Source: SIG672 sp045580325 (GTDB taxonomy: Bacteria; Bacillota; Clostridia; Oscillospirales; CAG-272). From it: DNA of 64,000 nucleotides. The notes under the pieces were generated by a model. That model saw only the letters and a list, made by a program, of their open reading frames with translations. It made no database searches and was not told the origin of the DNA. Of the stretch, positions 7,965-15,654 are shown one piece after another (the first letter of the stretch is position 1; each line of letters starts with the position of its first letter). The stretch is from positions 44,596-108,595 of the forward strand of contig JAZNNR010000014.1 in NCBI GenBank assembly GCA_045580325.1. Direction: 5' to 3'. The translations under genes were made by a program, and so were the position numbers.

Positions 7965-9659
7965 TTATTTCTTCAGCGCACTGCGAAGCTCGGCGATAAT
8001 ATTATCACATTCATTAGCAAGTGCGCTAAGAGATCCGTCTGCAAACGGTGAAGGAATTCCTGCGGCATCGGTCAGCTCGCCAAAGGCTTTTGTACCGCCG
8101 GCACGCGAAAATTCGATGTATTTCTTCAGAGCTTCACCGTAGTTTTCACGCGACATTTTGAGGAACCATATTGCAACAGTCTGTGCAAGACAGTAATCAA
8201 TATAATAGAAGGGCGATTCGTATATGTGCATCTGATACTGCCATCTCGTGCCTTCCGAGAGGTAAGGAATATTCTCCCACGACATATACGGACGGTATTT
8301 TTCCTCGAGCGCGCGGTATGCCGCCTTACGCTCCTCTGGTGTGTACTCGGGATGCTCATAGATTATATGCTGGAATTCATCAACTATAACTCCGTAAGGG
8401 ATAAACGAAAGTGCCGAGCAGAAATGCGAAAGCTTATACTTATCGGGCTCGTCAAAGAACTTATCTATTCCCTTCCAGCAGAAAAATTCCATCGACATTG
8501 AATGACATTCAGCAGTTTCCATACCGCCTACGTCAAGCTCGGTATCGCCGTAATCGAAAACGTTTTTAGCCGCAAATGCGTGTCCGAATTCGTGAGTTAT
8601 AACGTCGATATCGCCCGACGTTCCGTTAAAGTTTGCGAGAATAAAGGGCTGCTTATATTTCGGGAAGCAGGTGCAGTATCCGCCGCCCCATTTTCCGTCG
8701 CGCGACTCAACGTCAAACGCCTCGGCTTCGAGCATACTTCTCATAAAGCCGCCCATTTCGCTGTCCATAGAGTCGTACATTTCCTGTGCGGCTACAAAAA
8801 TTCCGTCTTTATCAAGGCAGGGTGCGGGTGTCTTTCCTGTCGAATAGATGCTGTCATCGTAGTACATAACCTTATCTATTCCGAGATCCTTTGCGAGTGC
8901 CTCTTTAAGCTTATTTACCGCGGGAACGAGATACTTTTTAACGTTATCACGGAAATTTGCGACCATTTCGGCATCGTAGTCAACTCTGTTCATACGGTAA
9001 TATCCGAACTCGATATAGTTCTTATATCCCATCTTACGAGCCATTCGGTCACGTATCTTAACGAGCTTATCGAAGTACTCGTCAAGCTGATCTCCGACCT
9101 TACCAAGTCCTGTTCCGATTGCCTCTGCCGCTTTTCTTCTTACCTCGCGGTCGGTATCCTCGAGCTTTCCTCTGATGACCGAAAGGGGCATTTTTTCTCC
9201 CTCATAGTCAAATACAAGCTCGGACATAAACTTACTGTACTCTGTCGAAACAGAGTTTTCCTCTTGAAGATCCTCGATTATTTCGTCCGAGAAGGACTTT
9301 TTCTTTATTTCATAGAACTTGAATCTACGCTCTCCGAGTATTTTTTCAAGATCCTTGCGATAAGGGGAAGCAAGCATTATATCGGCATATTCGGTCATCA
9401 TCTGATCGAAAAGCGGTCCTACCTCGTCATAATATGCCATTTCAGCCTGATAAAACTCGTCGCGCGTATTAAGAGTGAAGCGGCAGTTAGCGAGCGATGC
9501 GGCGTCAATATACTCTATTACCGAGGCCATAACCTTTTCTCTTGCAGCGACTATATCCTCGGCGCATTTTGCCTCCGCTACCTCTTTTTTGAAGAGGTCG
9601 AAAGCCACTCTTCCCTCTTCTACCGTATATCTTTTATATGGAATATCACAAACCTTCAT
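7965..9659 (-). CDS. M3 family oligoendopeptidase
   Basis: Cytosolic zinc peptidase that degrades short peptides. The 564-residue protein carries the HEFGH zinc motif (ITHEFGHAF) and a downstream third-ligand Glu region GMETAECHSMSMEFF, as in PepF/M3B enzymes, whose length it matches. I start at ATG 9659, five bases after GGAGGT; the longer TTG-initiated frame would include the ribosome site. It is the last gene of the operon that begins with the flavoprotein at 12512 and follows thioredoxin by 15 bases. Confidence 0.92.
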   Translation of the reverse strand: MKVCDIPYKRYTVEEGRVAFDLFKKEVAEAKCAEDIVAAREKVMASVIEYIDAASLANCRFTLNTRDEFYQAEMAYYDEVGPLFDQMMTEYADIMLASPYRKDLEKILGERRFKFYEIKKKSFSDEIIEDLQEENSVSTEYSKFMSELVFDYEGEKMPLSVIRGKLEDTDREVRRKAAEAIGTGLGKVGDQLDEYFDKLVKIRDRMARKMGYKNYIEFGYYRMNRVDYDAEMVANFRDNVKKYLVPAVNKLKEALAKDLGIDKVMYYDDSIYSTGKTPAPCLDKDGIFVAAQEMYDSMDSEMGGFMRSMLEAEAFDVESRDGKWGGGYCTCFPKYKQPFILANFNGTSGDIDVITHEFGHAFAAKNVFDYGDTELDVGGMETAECHSMSMEFFCWKGIDKFFDEPDKYKLSHFCSALSFIPYGVIVDEFQHIIYEHPEYTPEERKAAYRALEEKYRPYMSWENIPYLSEGTRWQYQMHIYESPFYYIDYCLAQTVAIWFLKMSRENYGEALKKYIEFSRAGGTKAFGELTDAAGIPSPFADGSLSALANECDNIIAELRSALKK

Positions 9660-9674
9660 AAGTACCTCCAAAAC

Positions 9675-9986
9675 TCAGCCGAGCATAGCTTCAAAGTGAG
9701 CCTTCTGCTTATATCCGATAGATTTGTCGGCTATCTCGCCGTTTTTGAAAAGAAGCACGGTGGGAATACTTTGAATTCCAAACTTCACCGCAAGCTCTTC
9801 CTCTTCATCAACGTTAACCTTTCCAACCTTTACCCTTCCGTCGTAATCCTGCGCTATTTCCTCGATAATGGGAGCAAGCATACGGCAAGGTCCGCACCAC
9901 GTTGCCCAGAAGTCAACGAGCACGGGAATGTCCGATTTTAAAACCTCTTTTTCAAAATTTTCTTTTGTGATTACGATCTCAGCCAT
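9675..9986 (-). CDS. trxA: Thioredoxin
   Basis: Small cytosolic dithiol oxidoreductase. The 103-residue protein has the WCGPC active site at residues 30-34, cis-Pro in SIPTVLLF, and standard length. Start at ATG 9986 follows AGAAAGGAAAT and matches where thioredoxin homology begins. It sits directly after an FTR-like iron-sulfur protein, implying that this thioredoxin could be reduced from ferredoxin rather than only by an NADPH-dependent reductase. Confidence 0.95.
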   Translation of the reverse strand: MAEIVITKENFEKEVLKSDIPVLVDFWATWCGPCRMLAPIIEEIAQDYDGRVKVGKVNVDEEEELAVKFGIQSIPTVLLFKNGEIADKSIGYKQKAHFEAMLG

Positions 9987-10017
9987 AATTTTTATTTCCT
10001 TTCTTTTAGTTGATTTA

Positions 10018-10221
10018 TCAGTCCTCGAGCGACTTATAGTATAGCATACAGTGGCAGTAGCCCTCAAAGGTTTCGTCCTTTATCTGATCGCGAAATTCCT
10101 TACACATACATTTATTTTCGGGAGTCATTTCACGTCTGCACGGACAGTATCCGCCCTTCTTTTCAAGTCCCTCTTTTATCATTTCTACGACTTTTTCGTC
10201 GGGATTAAGAGTTATTTTCAT
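10018..10221 (-). CDS. Ferredoxin-thioredoxin reductase catalytic-subunit-like protein
   Basis: 67 residues with three Cys-x-Cys pairs: C26-P-C28, C38-M-C40 and C56-H-C58. Chloroplast FTR has CPC-x16-CPC-x8-CHC; here the middle pair is displaced (x9 and x15) but the span from first to last Cys is the same. In FTR four Cys bind a 4Fe-4S cluster and two form the redox disulfide facing thioredoxin. The adjacent thioredoxin gene supports this role. No variable-chain partner is seen. Start ATG 10221 follows AGAGG; an upstream in-frame TTG overlaps the preceding gene. Confidence 0.85.
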   Translation of the reverse strand: MKITLNPDEKVVEMIKEGLEKKGGYCPCRREMTPENKCMCKEFRDQIKDETFEGYCHCMLYYKSLED

Positions 10222-10241
10222 ATTATTAAACCTCTTTTTTG

Positions 10242-12512
10242 TCAAATTTCTCTTGCGAGTCTGAATGCCGCGCGCGTTGCTTCAAGAACGCTTTTACCCG
10301 TAAGGCTATCACCTATATTATAAACCTCGGGAGCAGCACTTATCGCCTGAAGCTCATAGAAAAGGCTGTCGTCTGCCTTTGAGCCTGTTGCAAAGACAAC
10401 AAGGTCTGCGGGTACGGTTTCGCTTTCGTACTCCTGACCTATTTTGGGTGCAAGCGGATTTACCACGTTTTTCGGCAGCACAGCTTGCCATGTATTATAA
10501 GGATCGGGAACGTTTTTATGCTTATTTTGAGCCACGTTTACGCAATTTTCAGAGAAAGATGTAACCTTAGTCATATTCATAAGGCGCACGTTATTTTTCT
10601 TCATATAGTAAAGAAGATGTCCTCTGTTTGCCGTGCATATTCCTTCCATCATATAAGGAAGCATCTCTATTACGGTTACCTTTTTCGCGTGCTCGTATGA
10701 AAGCCAATATGCCGTTTCACAGCCGACTATTCCGCCGCCTACGACAACTATATTTTCGGCGTTTTCCATTTTTTTCGAATCGGCAAGAAGGTCGGTAGCA
10801 AGAACTGTTTTGACCTTTTCTACGCCCTTTATCTGCGGAACAGACGACTTTGTTCCCACTGCCGTGATAACTGTGTCAAAGCTCATATCCTTTATCTGAT
10901 CGGCTGTAAGCGTGCAGTTAAGTTTAAGGGATATTTTTCCTTCGTCGCACGCTTTTTTCAGCGTATTTTCGAGATAAATGCGGTAGTTATCAAAATCAAA
11001 CTTCCCTTTTGGAACAGAGCCGCAAATCGTTTTTCCGCCTACCTTATCGCTCTTTTCAAAAAGTGTTACCGTATGGCCTCTTTTTGATGCTTCGAGCGCA
11101 AAGGTAATTCCTGCAGGACCTGCGCCCAAAACGGCAATATTCTTTATTTTTTCCGCTTTTTGAGGAGCTCTTGGGAATATATGCTCAAACGAGGTTCTCG
11201 GGTTCACCGCGCACTGCGGGTGTCCGCCCTCCACAAATTCGTTTATACAGCCCTCCTGACAGCCGATACATGGGCAAATTTCGGAAACCCTACCCGAATA
11301 CGCCTTGTTTGGCCACTCGGGATCTGCAAGAAGAGGTCTGCCGAGCATTACCATATCGCACATTCCCTCTCGCAGAGCTTTTTCGGCAAGATCGGGGTAT
11401 CCGAGCTTTCCTACGCCAACTACCGGAACCTCTATTCCCGCGTTTGAAAGGATCTTATTTTGTGCAAAGTAGTCCTTTACGTATTTTGCAACCTCAAGGA
11501 AGCATCCTGCGGGCATTCCTGCGGGCGGATGGGGCAGCCACCAGTTATCGTAGCAGCCGAGATCGACGTCAAATATATCAACGCCCGCTTCTACGAGATT
11601 TTTCATATAATCAAGTGTCTGTTCGATACTTCTGCCGTTTGTGAATTTCCTCAGCGACGGTATATTTTCCATATCCTCGCCGTAGGTTTCATTTAGCGCA
11701 CAGGAGAGGTCTATTCTATACATAATGGGATAAGCGTCGCCCGTTCTGCGCCTTATTTCCTTGACCGTTTCTATTCCGAATCGCTGCCAAGAAGCGTATT
11801 TACCGATCTTTCTTCGGTTAAACGCGGGATTTGTAAGCTGATCTATAAGGTAGCCCTCGTGTCCGTGCAGATAAACGCCGTCAATACCGAAGGCCTTTGC
11901 ATCTGCCGATGCCTGTCCGATATTCTTGACTATTTTATTTATAGCAAAGTCGCTGAGCGGCAGACAGGGTATCTGCGACATATAGAAATTCGGGTTCAGC
12001 GATGCAGATCTCGGAATCTTCAGCTCATTTACAAGGCACTGCGGATTTCCCACCCTACCGAGTCCTGCGGTAAGCTGAACAAATATCTTCGCGCCGTACG
12101 TATGGACGCCCTGACTAAGATCGCGCCAGCCTGCCTGAACTGTTCTTGTTCTGTCTATACGCGGGAAATACGAGAGCTTATCCTTTTCGGTAACGGTCGG
12201 GTCTATACCCTGCGAAACAGGAACGAGTCCCGTCGTTATAAGACCGACTCCGCCCTTTGCGCGCTCAAAGAAATACTGAAGCATTTTATTGTTTGGTCTT
12301 CCCGTTTCCTCGCACATATTTATATTGCCCATAGGAGCCATTACGATGCGGTTTTTTACGGTAATTCCATTTATCTTAACAGGAGAAAACATGACGTCAT
12401 ACGGATAGAGATTCTGTGTCATTCTGCCCATACATTTTTCTGCGCGCTCTTTATCCGATACCCAATTTCCGTATCCTTCGGTAAGGCGCATTACAAGTTC
12501 ATCTCGTTTCAC
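10242..12512 (-). CDS. Old-yellow-enzyme family NADH:flavin oxidoreductase with FAD/NAD domain
   Basis: 756-residue flavoprotein of the 2,4-dienoyl-CoA reductase / enoate reductase / BaiCD type. An N-terminal FMN TIM barrel (PYDVMFSPVKINGITVKNRIVMAPMG) leads to a 4Fe-4S cluster motif, CPCIGCQEGC with a later Cys before AVNP. The C-terminal half has an FAD-binding GAGPAG and an NAD-binding GGGIVG. About 35 residues precede the usual barrel start. The start is GTG at 12512 after AAAGGA; an overlapping ATG is out of frame. The substrate cannot be told from sequence; it reduces an activated C=C bond. First gene of an operon with FTR-like protein, thioredoxin and a peptidase. Confidence 0.9.
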   Translation of the reverse strand: MKRDELVMRLTEGYGNWVSDKERAEKCMGRMTQNLYPYDVMFSPVKINGITVKNRIVMAPMGNINMCEETGRPNNKMLQYFFERAKGGVGLITTGLVPVSQGIDPTVTEKDKLSYFPRIDRTRTVQAGWRDLSQGVHTYGAKIFVQLTAGLGRVGNPQCLVNELKIPRSASLNPNFYMSQIPCLPLSDFAINKIVKNIGQASADAKAFGIDGVYLHGHEGYLIDQLTNPAFNRRKIGKYASWQRFGIETVKEIRRRTGDAYPIMYRIDLSCALNETYGEDMENIPSLRKFTNGRSIEQTLDYMKNLVEAGVDIFDVDLGCYDNWWLPHPPAGMPAGCFLEVAKYVKDYFAQNKILSNAGIEVPVVGVGKLGYPDLAEKALREGMCDMVMLGRPLLADPEWPNKAYSGRVSEICPCIGCQEGCINEFVEGGHPQCAVNPRTSFEHIFPRAPQKAEKIKNIAVLGAGPAGITFALEASKRGHTVTLFEKSDKVGGKTICGSVPKGKFDFDNYRIYLENTLKKACDEGKISLKLNCTLTADQIKDMSFDTVITAVGTKSSVPQIKGVEKVKTVLATDLLADSKKMENAENIVVVGGGIVGCETAYWLSYEHAKKVTVIEMLPYMMEGICTANRGHLLYYMKKNNVRLMNMTKVTSFSENCVNVAQNKHKNVPDPYNTWQAVLPKNVVNPLAPKIGQEYESETVPADLVVFATGSKADDSLFYELQAISAAPEVYNIGDSLTGKSVLEATRAAFRLAREI

Positions 12513-12548
12513 ATGTATCGTCCTTTCTGTAAATTATTCTACTTTTAC

Positions 12549-12577
12549 AGTATATCATATCTTTTTGCAATATTCAA
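12549..12577 (-). promoter_or_regulatory. Promoter of the flavoprotein operon
   Basis: Minus strand TTGAAT (12577-12572), 17-base spacer, TATACT (12554-12549). Confidence 0.75.
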
Positions 12578-12633
12578 TGTATAAAGTATTAAACTTGAAA
12601 ATATTATTTATCTTTAGTTTACTTTTTAATGAG

Positions 12634-12669
12634 AAAAGCCGAACACGGTCAGATACAGCGTCGGCTTTT
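12634..12669 (-). terminator. Probable terminator after the GH39-like gene
   Basis: AAAAGCCGA and TCGGCTTTT pair around an 18-base loop region; on the minus strand the stem ends in TTTT. Confidence 0.6.
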
Positions 12670-12685
12670 AATATTTCAATTTTAT

Positions 12686-13987
12686 TCACGCAAGGTCAAA
12701 GTAAAGTGTAAGAATACTGTATGCTGGAAGCTCATCGGGAAGCTCGATTTCCGAGTCGTTTTGCCCATTAGCAGTTATTATGCACCTTGTTATTCTACCC
12801 TGCGCCTCAACTTCAAGCGGGACAGCCTCGGCGGTCGGGTTAGTAACAACGATACAAGCGGTTTTTCCGTTTGACGCCGCTACTGCGACGATTTCATCAT
12901 CATCACACTCGAGCTTTGTCTGATCTTCAAGCTCGTAAAGTCTATTATATGCAGTAAGCGAATAGTATGCAGGATAGGGCTCTCCCGTTTCAAAATTAAA
13001 CAGGCCGCCGTAAATACTATCTCCAAAGCGCGCATCGTAGAACATTGCGTTATCGAGCGCGGAATTCTGAAACACAAGCATCGCCGCCTCGGTAACTGCC
13101 GCATGCTCGTACGTTCCTCTGAGAGTGCCTCTACAGTTCCATTCATTACAGGAGGTTTCGGTTTCGGTAAAGCCCTCTTCGTCAAGACGCTTTCTTGCGT
13201 ACTGCGCGTATATCGCATTATTCTTATATTCGGGGTCGTAGGTATGCCACGAGAAGAAATCAAGCGGAGCGTTTTCTTTCTTTACGTATGCAAGAAATTC
13301 GTCTGCGTACATCATATAGTAGGCTGTTGCCGCATTTGTCATTCCAAAAGAGCCGTCCGAGCCTGTAAGATTGTAAAATCCGCAGCTTCCGTATCCGCCG
13401 ACCTTGATGTGCGGGAATTTGGATTTGAGATGCTTTGCCGCCACGCAGTAGAACTCATAAAAGCTTTCCTTTGTTCCCTTCCACATCGGGTTATAATCGG
13501 GATTTGAGGAGTTATCGGGCTCGTTCCAGATCTCCCAATATTTTATATCATAGTTAAATCCGTTTGCCCAGCCCTCTGTATAGTGCCTTATAATATGCTC
13601 ACATATTACCGCCCATTTCTGATAATCTGCGGGTGGATAAATTCGGTATTTTATCGGACAAAAGTTTTCAATGGTAACACCGAGTCTGAAAAAGGGCTCA
13701 ACACTATTTTCCATAAGAGCTTTAATAAGCATATCTGTGTAAAGGAAATTATACGAAGCGGGATCATACGGGTCTAAGTTAAAATCCCCGAAGATATTGG
13801 GAACATCTACCCAGCGCATTCCGCCGTATCCGCCGCCGACATCGTGAAGCCTTGAATACGGAACACCCGCCTTTTTCAAATACTCGATCATTGAAAAGTC
13901 AGTACACTCAAATGGCGGCTGTCCGACTCCGTGCATTGCCTTTATTTTCCCTGTTTTTTTATTAAAATCAACCTTGATCTTTGCCAT
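12686..13987 (-). CDS. GH39-like glycoside hydrolase (beta-xylosidase type)
   Basis: 433-residue cytoplasmic glycosidase (no signal peptide) with a TIM barrel followed by a short beta domain. The clan GH-A acid/base motif WEIWNEPD puts the catalytic Glu at 156; the candidate nucleophile is Glu282 in TSCNEWN. Similarity in layout is to GH39 beta-xylosidase/alpha-iduronidase, but substrate is uncertain. It is a single-gene unit with its own consensus promoter. Lack of export suggests it works on imported oligosaccharides. Confidence 0.8.
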   Translation of the reverse strand: MAKIKVDFNKKTGKIKAMHGVGQPPFECTDFSMIEYLKKAGVPYSRLHDVGGGYGGMRWVDVPNIFGDFNLDPYDPASYNFLYTDMLIKALMENSVEPFFRLGVTIENFCPIKYRIYPPADYQKWAVICEHIIRHYTEGWANGFNYDIKYWEIWNEPDNSSNPDYNPMWKGTKESFYEFYCVAAKHLKSKFPHIKVGGYGSCGFYNLTGSDGSFGMTNAATAYYMMYADEFLAYVKKENAPLDFFSWHTYDPEYKNNAIYAQYARKRLDEEGFTETETSCNEWNCRGTLRGTYEHAAVTEAAMLVFQNSALDNAMFYDARFGDSIYGGLFNFETGEPYPAYYSLTAYNRLYELEDQTKLECDDDEIVAVAASNGKTACIVVTNPTAEAVPLEVEAQGRITRCIITANGQNDSEIELPDELPAYSILTLYFDLA

Positions 13988-14046
13988 AACCCTTCCCGTC
14001 CTTTACTTGATCCGACTTATTATTAAATCAGAGCCATCTTACCTCA

Positions 14047-14075
14047 ATTATATTATAATACACCTCTTTTGTCAA
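14047..14075 (-). promoter_or_regulatory. Promoter of the GH39-like gene
   Basis: Minus strand TTGACA (14075-14070), 17-base spacer, TATAAT (14052-14047). Confidence 0.85.
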
Positions 14076-14112
14076 TGTATTTTTAAAATTAGAGGGGCAG
14101 AAAGCAGATAGA

Positions 14113-14183
14113 AAAATCAGCAAATGCACGCATTTGCGAAGTTCAAATGTATCGTACACTTATAAAAAAACAACAGGGCTGTT
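14113..14183. repeat. Left half of a duplicated tRNA-Pro downstream region (copy A)
   Basis: 71 bases nearly identical to 15370-15439 (one substitution, one base difference in the A-run). It ends in the middle of a terminator loop; its other half lies at 15280. Together they equal the intact copy at 15370-15473. Confidence 0.85.
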
Positions 14184-14213
14184 AGGAGCGTTCTCATAAG
14201 GATGTTTTCGGAA

Positions 14214-14270
14214 CACGGTAGGGGCGAACTGTGTTCGCCCGCGGGAGACCGCAGGTCTCCCCTACGGATA
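14214..14270 (+). repeat. Left subterminal inverted repeat
   Basis: Contains two nested palindromes, GGGGCGAACTGTGTTCGCCC and GGGAGACCGCAGGTCTCCC, bounded by GTAGGGG and CCCTAC. The inverted partner is 15191-15247. Confidence 0.9.
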
Positions 14271-14294
14271 CACATATAAATATCGGCGGAGGAC

Positions 14295-14323
14295 TTGTTT
14301 TCTCTGCCGATTTGTGTTATAAT
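14295..14323 (+). promoter_or_regulatory. Repeat-borne promoter of the HD gene
   Basis: TTGTTT (14295-14300), 17-base spacer, TATAAT (14318-14323), matching the promoter at 7342 almost base for base. Confidence 0.75.
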
Positions 14324-14332
14324 GGAGCTTAC

Positions 14333-14477
14333 AAAAAAGCCTCCCTCCGAGAGGGAGGTGGCACGGTGTAGCCGTGACGGAAGGAGCCTGCGCGACTTTA
14401 GGTTTGTACTAACTTTCATGGTAACGCACTCTCCTTCAGTCGCCTTCGGCGACAGCTCCCTCCCGGAGGGAGCCTTT
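14333..14477. repeat. Nested MITE-like element
   Basis: Roughly 145 bases with inverted ends, AAAGCCTCCCTCC... at the left and ...GGGAGGGAGCC-type sequence at the right, plus internal GTCGCCTTCGGCGAC. It separates the promoter from the conserved leader of the HD gene, so it inserted after the unit formed. Confidence 0.7.
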
Positions 14478-14502
14478 GGATGCGCGCAACCATAGGGGTA
14501 TG

Positions 14503-14545
14503 GGCTTTGCCCGATGCCTTTGTAATACAAAGGCGAAACTGGCGA
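14503..14545 (+). promoter_or_regulatory. Conserved leader hairpin (second copy)
   Basis: GCCTTTGT-AAT-ACAAAGGC then GAAACTGGCGA, just before the ribosome site. Nearly identical to 7423-7465 before an unrelated gene. Confidence 0.7.
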
Positions 14546-14558
14546 GAAAGGAGAAAAA

Positions 14559-15125
14559 ATGGATTGTAAAAAATATATTGAGTTTTTAAATGCTGTTGAG
14601 AAATTGAAATGTAATACTCGTCATTCATGGACATCAAGTGGCAGACAGGAGTCTGTTGCCGAGCATTCATGGAGACTGGCCGTAATGGCTATGCTGTGTG
14701 CCGATGAATATCCGAATGTGGATATAAATAAAGTCATAAAGATGTGCTTGATCCATGATTTTGGAGAAGCCATTACGGGAGATATTCCTGCATTTTTGAA
14801 GAGCCAAAAGGATGAAGTAGAGGAAGAATCAGCGATTGAAAAATTGATCTCCTTATTGCCGTATAATACAAGAGATGAAATAAAGCTTCTTTTTTCTGAA
14901 ATGAAAGAAATGCGCACTAATGAAGCAAAACTGTATAAATCCCTTGATAATATTGAAGCGCTGATTTCTCATAACGAGGCGGATATTTCAACTTGGCTTC
15001 CGAGAGAGTATGAGGAAAATCTTACATACGGTCAAAAGAATTCAGAGTGGTCCGATTGGACAAGAGAATTACGAGAGGTTATAAAACAAGATAGCATTGA
15101 AAAGATTCGCAGAGAAGGAAAATAA
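14559..15125 (+). CDS. HD-domain phosphohydrolase (YfbR/HDDC2-like 5'-deoxynucleotidase)
   Basis: 188-residue soluble metal-dependent phosphohydrolase. Metal ligands of the HD superfamily are visible: H36 in VAEHSW, H66-D67 in CLIHDFGEA and D130 in SLDNIEAL. The spacing and the RQESVAEHSW and GDIPAF blocks match YfbR/HDDC2 proteins, which remove phosphate from deoxynucleoside monophosphates. Ribosome site GAAAGGAG precedes ATG. It is the only gene of the inverted-repeat element and is AT-rich in codon use. A role in nucleotide-depleting defence is conceivable for cargo of this kind but is not shown by the sequence. Confidence 0.85.
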   Translation: MDCKKYIEFLNAVEKLKCNTRHSWTSSGRQESVAEHSWRLAVMAMLCADEYPNVDINKVIKMCLIHDFGEAITGDIPAFLKSQKDEVEEESAIEKLISLLPYNTRDEIKLLFSEMKEMRTNEAKLYKSLDNIEALISHNEADISTWLPREYEENLTYGQKNSEWSDWTRELREVIKQDSIEKIRREGK

Positions 15126-15130
15126 AACAA

Positions 15131-15159
15131 CCCCGACAGACATTGAAAATCTGCCGGGG
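15131..15159 (+). terminator. Terminator of the HD gene
   Basis: CCCCGACAGA pairs with TCTGCCGGGG (one mismatch). The T-run is weak. Confidence 0.65.
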
Positions 15160-15190
15160 ATTACTATTTGTATTTTGCGTATCAATTTTT

Positions 15191-15247
15191 TATCCGTAGG
15201 GGAGACCTTCGGTCTCCCACGGGCGAACACAGTTCGCCCCTACCGTG
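15191..15247 (-). repeat. Right subterminal inverted repeat
   Basis: Inverted copy of 14214-14270 with two differences. Confidence 0.9.
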
Positions 15248-15279
15248 TATTAGGTAAACTTCCTTATGGGAAGGAGCCA

Positions 15280-15315
15280 TTGCCCTGTTGTTTTTTTATC
15301 GGAGTGAGAAGATTT
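15280..15315. repeat. Right half of the interrupted tRNA-Pro copy (copy B)
   Basis: Carries the distal half of the terminator hairpin and the last 18-19 bases of the tRNA-Pro 3' end, ending at GATTT. The remaining tRNA sequence is absent, so this is not a gene. Confidence 0.85.
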
Positions 15316-15369
15316 ACTAACTTAATTTTGCGCCGACGTTTCACTTTTCCCGTTTCTCCCTCTCAGCGC

Positions 15370-15473
15370 AAAATCAGCAAATGCTCGCATTTGCGAAGTT
15401 CAAATGTATCGTACACTTATAAAAAAACAACAGGGCTGTTGCCCTGTTGTTTTTTTATCGGAGTGAGAAGATT
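15370..15473. repeat. Intact copy of the tRNA-Pro 3' end and downstream region (copy C)
   Basis: Contains an AAATGCTCGCATTTGCG inverted repeat, the tRNA terminator, and overlaps the tRNA 3' end. Such duplications of a tRNA 3' end are typical footprints of site-specific integration, although no integrase is present. Confidence 0.8.
15421..15455 (-). terminator. Terminator of tRNA-Pro
   Basis: ACAACAGGGC pairs with GCCCTGTTGT around a TGTT loop; on the minus strand it ends in a long T-run. Confidence 0.9.
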
Positions 15474-15531
15474 TGAACTTCCGGCCTCTTGGTCCCGAAC
15501 CAAGCGCTCTACCTAGCTGAGCCACACCCCG
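15457..15531 (-). tRNA. tRNA-Pro (anticodon CGG)
   Basis: Minus-strand cloverleaf: acceptor CGGGGTG/CACTCCG, D-arm GCTC/GAGC, anticodon stem CTTGG/CCAAG with loop TTCGGGA (anticodon CGG), T-stem GGAAG/CTTCT with loop TTCAAAT, discriminator A. CCA is not encoded. The variable loop has six bases rather than five. It has its own promoter and terminator. Confidence 0.93.
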
Positions 15532-15548
15532 TGATTTGACACCCATAG

Positions 15549-15577
15549 ATTATAGCACATCAAAACTTAAATGTCAA
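15549..15577 (-). promoter_or_regulatory. Promoter of tRNA-Pro
   Basis: Minus strand TTGACA (15577-15572), 17-base spacer, TATAAT (15554-15549). Confidence 0.9.
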
Positions 15578-15610
15578 CACAAAACAAAAATATTTTTTGC
15601 TTTTTATGAA

Positions 15611-15644
15611 AAAGATACCGAAATAATCTTACTTCGGTATCTTT
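15611..15644 (-). terminator. Terminator of the aroF operon
   Basis: AAAGATACCGAA pairs with TTCGGTATCTTT just after the acetyltransferase stop codon. Confidence 0.85.
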
Positions 15645-15654
15645 TATTATCTAC

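Larger units (their letters stand above)
14184..15279 (+). mobile_element. Inverted-repeat element carrying an HD-domain gene
   Basis: A 1,096-base insert splits a copy of the tRNA-Pro terminator in its hairpin loop, with TT on both sides as a possible target duplication (14182-14183 and 15280-15281). Ends are imperfect inverted repeats (AGGAGCGTTCTCATAAGGA against TGGCTCCTTCCCATAAGGA), and just inside them 14214-14270 and 15191-15247 are inverted copies with 2 differences in 57 bases. The interior holds a promoter, a nested small repeat element, a conserved leader hairpin, the HD gene and its terminator. No transposase is present, so movement would need help in trans. Confidence 0.75.

Noticed and set aside
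8502..9941. 479-codon open frame on the plus strand
   Set aside because: It is antisense to the clear M3 peptidase and thioredoxin genes and shows no recognisable domain or ribosome site.
14117..14530. 137-codon minus-strand frame across the repeat element
   Set aside because: Its translation runs through palindromic repeats and a MITE; no ribosome site or homology.
15298..15315. Second tRNA-Pro gene
   Set aside because: Only the last 18-19 bases of the tRNA are present, so it cannot fold; treated as a duplication remnant.
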